Origin: Saprospiraceae bacterium
GTDB taxonomy: Bacteria > Bacteroidota > Bacteroidia > Chitinophagales > Saprospiraceae
DNA: 13,411 bases
NCBI GenBank assembly: GCA_025455635.1
Contig: JALOMF010000043.1
Location: 1-13,411, forward strand
Reading direction: 5' to 3'
The translations under genes and the position numbers were made by a program. Below the pieces are notes generated by a model that made no database searches, was not told the DNA's origin, and was given only the letters and a program-made list of their open reading frames with translations. Positions within the stretch are counted from its first letter, which is position 1; every line of letters starts with the position of its first letter. Of the stretch, positions 11,988-13,411 are shown piece by piece.

Positions 11988-13411
11988 ATGAAATTGTCAT
12001 TTCTGCATTCCCGTTTTACCATTTTGAAAACAATCCTAGCACTTCTCCTTGTGGTTTTCGCTTCGCAAATGGATGCCCAAAACTGGCCGGGCGCACCCGG
12101 TGGCGGTGGCGCTCCCGGTGCTGGCAAGGGCGCCCCGATGAACATTGGCCGCTTCTACGGCAAGGTCATTGACGAAAACAAGAAAGGCATTGCTTATGCC
12201 ACGGTCGAGCTGTACGGGATGCAGTTCGACACGACCACCAAAACCCTGAAAGAGCAGCTCATCACGGGCCAAATCACGGAGGAAAACGGCGATTTCAACC
12301 TCGAAAAGCTGCCCATCATGGGGGATTTTACGTTGAAAATCAGCTTTATCGGCTACGCCGAAACCTCGCAGAAAGTGTCGTTTGGCGTAAAACCACCAAG
12401 CGGTGGCGGCGCTCCCGGCAGTGCACCCAGCGGCCCACCTAGCGGACCTCCGGCAGGTGGATTCCCCGGTGCTGGCATGGGCGGCGGCGGCTTCGAGAAA
12501 GACCTCGGCAATATCAAACTGACCACCGAAGCCACCACCCTCAGCGAAGTGACCGTGACGGCCCAAGCCGCACAGACCACCCTCGCCCTCGACAAAAAAG
12601 TATATCGGGTGGACAAGGACGCCTCCACTGCTGGCGGCAATGCCCAAGACGCCCTCAAAAACGTGCCCTCGCTCTCCGTGGACATTGACGGCAACGTGTC
12701 GCTCCGCAACGGCGCTCCGCAAATCTTCGTGGATGGCCGCCCGACCACCCTCAGCCTCGACCAAATCAGCGCAGATGCCATCGAAAGCGTGGAAGTCATC
12801 ACCAACCCCTCCGCCAAGTACGACGCTGGCGGCGGCACGGCTGGCATCATCAACATCATCCTGAAAAAAGAGAAACGCCTCGGCTACAACGGCAACGTGC
12901 GGGCTGGCACCGACACCCGCACGGGCTACAATTTTGGCGGCGACGTGAACGCCCGTGCCGAAAAAACCAACCTCTTCATCAGTGGCAATTTCAATCGGAT
13001 GAAAGGCTTCTCGGATGGCGAAACCTATCGGGACAATTTCGACAACACCATGGAGGGCTATTTCGCCAACGCAAGGGCTGGCTTTGACTGGTTCATGGAC
13101 AACCGCAACACGCTGACGCTTTCCGGCAGCTTGACCCGTGGCCATTTTGAACCGGAAGACATCCTGACAGTCAGGCAAGACACTTTCCTCAATGGCAGCA
13201 CACCTTACAGCGAGTACGTGCGCACCTCCATCCAAGACCGCAACTTCCGCAACCTTGGGGCATCGGCCCAGTTCAAGCACTTGTTCCCGAAGGAAGGCGC
13301 AGAATGGACCGCCGACGTGAACGCCCGTGCCGAAAAAACCAACCTCTTCATCAGTGGCAATTTCAATCGGATGAAAGGCTTCTCGGATGGCGAAACCTAT
13401 CGGGACAATTT
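11988..13411 (+). CDS. Outer-membrane beta-barrel / TonB-dependent receptor-like protein (3' truncated)
   Basis: The first 474 codons of a large outer-membrane protein continuing past the window. The ATG at 11988 begins a signal peptide (about 1-30, ending DAQ). Two Gly/Pro-rich stretches, 33-49 and 136-168, flank a carboxypeptidase-regulatory-like domain (52-135, GRFYGKVIDENKKGIAYATV). A plug domain follows at about 184-294: LSEVTVTA, ALKNVPSLSVDIDGNVSLR, IFVDGRP, IESVEVITNPSAKYDAGGGT and GIINIILKK. Barrel strands start near 298. This order is typical of the PF14905-type outer-membrane family, which sits alongside SusC-like transporters. The substrate is unknown. Residues 319-350 recur exactly as 443-474, encoded by a 99-bp identical direct repeat ending at the window edge; the protein after residue 442 should be treated as uncertain. 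Confidence 0.88.
   Translation, partial: MKLSFLHSRFTILKTILALLLVVFASQMDAQNWPGAPGGGGAPGAGKGAPMNIGRFYGKVIDENKKGIAYATVELYGMQFDTTTKTLKEQLITGQITEENGDFNLEKLPIMGDFTLKISFIGYAETSQKVSFGVKPPSGGGAPGSAPSGPPSGPPAGGFPGAGMGGGGFEKDLGNIKLTTEATTLSEVTVTAQAAQTTLALDKKVYRVDKDASTAGGNAQDALKNVPSLSVDIDGNVSLRNGAPQIFVDGRPTTLSLDQISADAIESVEVITNPSAKYDAGGGTAGIINIILKKEKRLGYNGNVRAGTDTRTGYNFGGDVNARAEKTNLFISGNFNRMKGFSDGETYRDNFDNTMEGYFANARAGFDWFMDNRNTLTLSGSLTRGHFEPEDILTVRQDTFLNGSTPYSEYVRTSIQDRNFRNLGASAQFKHLFPKEGAEWTADVNARAEKTNLFISGNFNRMKGFSDGETYRDN
12941..13039 (+). repeat. First copy of a 99-bp exact direct repeat
   Basis: Identical base for base to 13313-13411, offset 372 bp (124 codons, in frame). The preceding bases differ (G at 12940, C at 13312). 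Encodes residues 319-350 of the receptor. Confidence 0.95.
13313..13411 (+). repeat. Second copy of the 99-bp exact direct repeat, at the window end
   Basis: Identical to 12941-13039 and cut off by the end of the window, so the true repeat could be longer. A perfect copy of this length that stops exactly at the edge is what de Bruijn assemblers leave when a contig closes on an earlier node. Confidence 0.95.

Noticed and set aside
12036..13280. 414-residue minus-strand ORF opposite the receptor
   Set aside because: Shadow of a GC-rich codon pattern; the plus frame has signal peptide, plug and barrel motifs.

Overview
The window looks like a chromosomal segment of a fairly GC-rich Bacteroidota member, most likely Saprospiria/Chitinophagia-like (inferred from content; no marker gene is present). 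Evidence: a type IX secretion C-terminal sorting domain, a carboxypeptidase-regulatory plus TonB-plug outer-membrane receptor, a LytS/LytTR two-component pair, BatE-like and DUF58 proteins, lipoproteins with Bacteroidota-style signal peptides, starts without clear Shine-Dalgarno sequences, and -7 elements resembling TAnnTTTG.

Layout. 1-345 (+) is the tail of a T9SS-sorted secreted protein, closed by a strong intrinsic terminator (410-446). 468-3358 (-) is a three-gene lipoprotein cluster: a MauG/MbnH-type di-haem peroxidase, an MbnP-family lipoprotein with the Trp-rich motif, and a second divergent MbnP-like lipoprotein without it. 3442-7180 (-) carries a DUF58 vWA-fold protein, a P-loop sulfotransferase-like protein, an unrecognised membrane protein and a two-domain VOC protein. 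7325-8635 (+) carries an unusual RpiB-family isomerase and a BatE-like TPR/SH3 membrane protein. 8697-11693 (-) holds a LytTR response regulator and its LytS-type histidine kinase with a Gpr/YghZ-type aldo/keto reductase between them. 11988-13411 (+) is the first 474 codons of an outer-membrane beta-barrel receptor running off the window.

How the genes may work together. The peroxidase and MbnP protein fit the known MbnH/MbnP pairing, in which a MauG-like enzyme oxidatively modifies a Trp of MbnP; in this phylum such pairs are suspected to act in copper handling at the cell surface. Kinase and regulator form one signalling unit. DUF58 and BatE-like proteins belong to the MoxR/Bat chaperone-like module, but here they are separate from each other and from the rest of that set.

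The most distinctive signal is non-coding. Short-period tandem arrays (heptamers ACGGNNN and GATTKCG, and an 8/17-bp TTGGATTG family) sit in most spacers, several directly against start codons. One heptamer array lies inside the first codons of the sulfotransferase gene, where gain or loss of a unit would shift the reading frame. Finally, the last 99 bases repeat 12941-13039 exactly, in frame, which suggests an assembly-graph artefact at a contig end or a real duplication.
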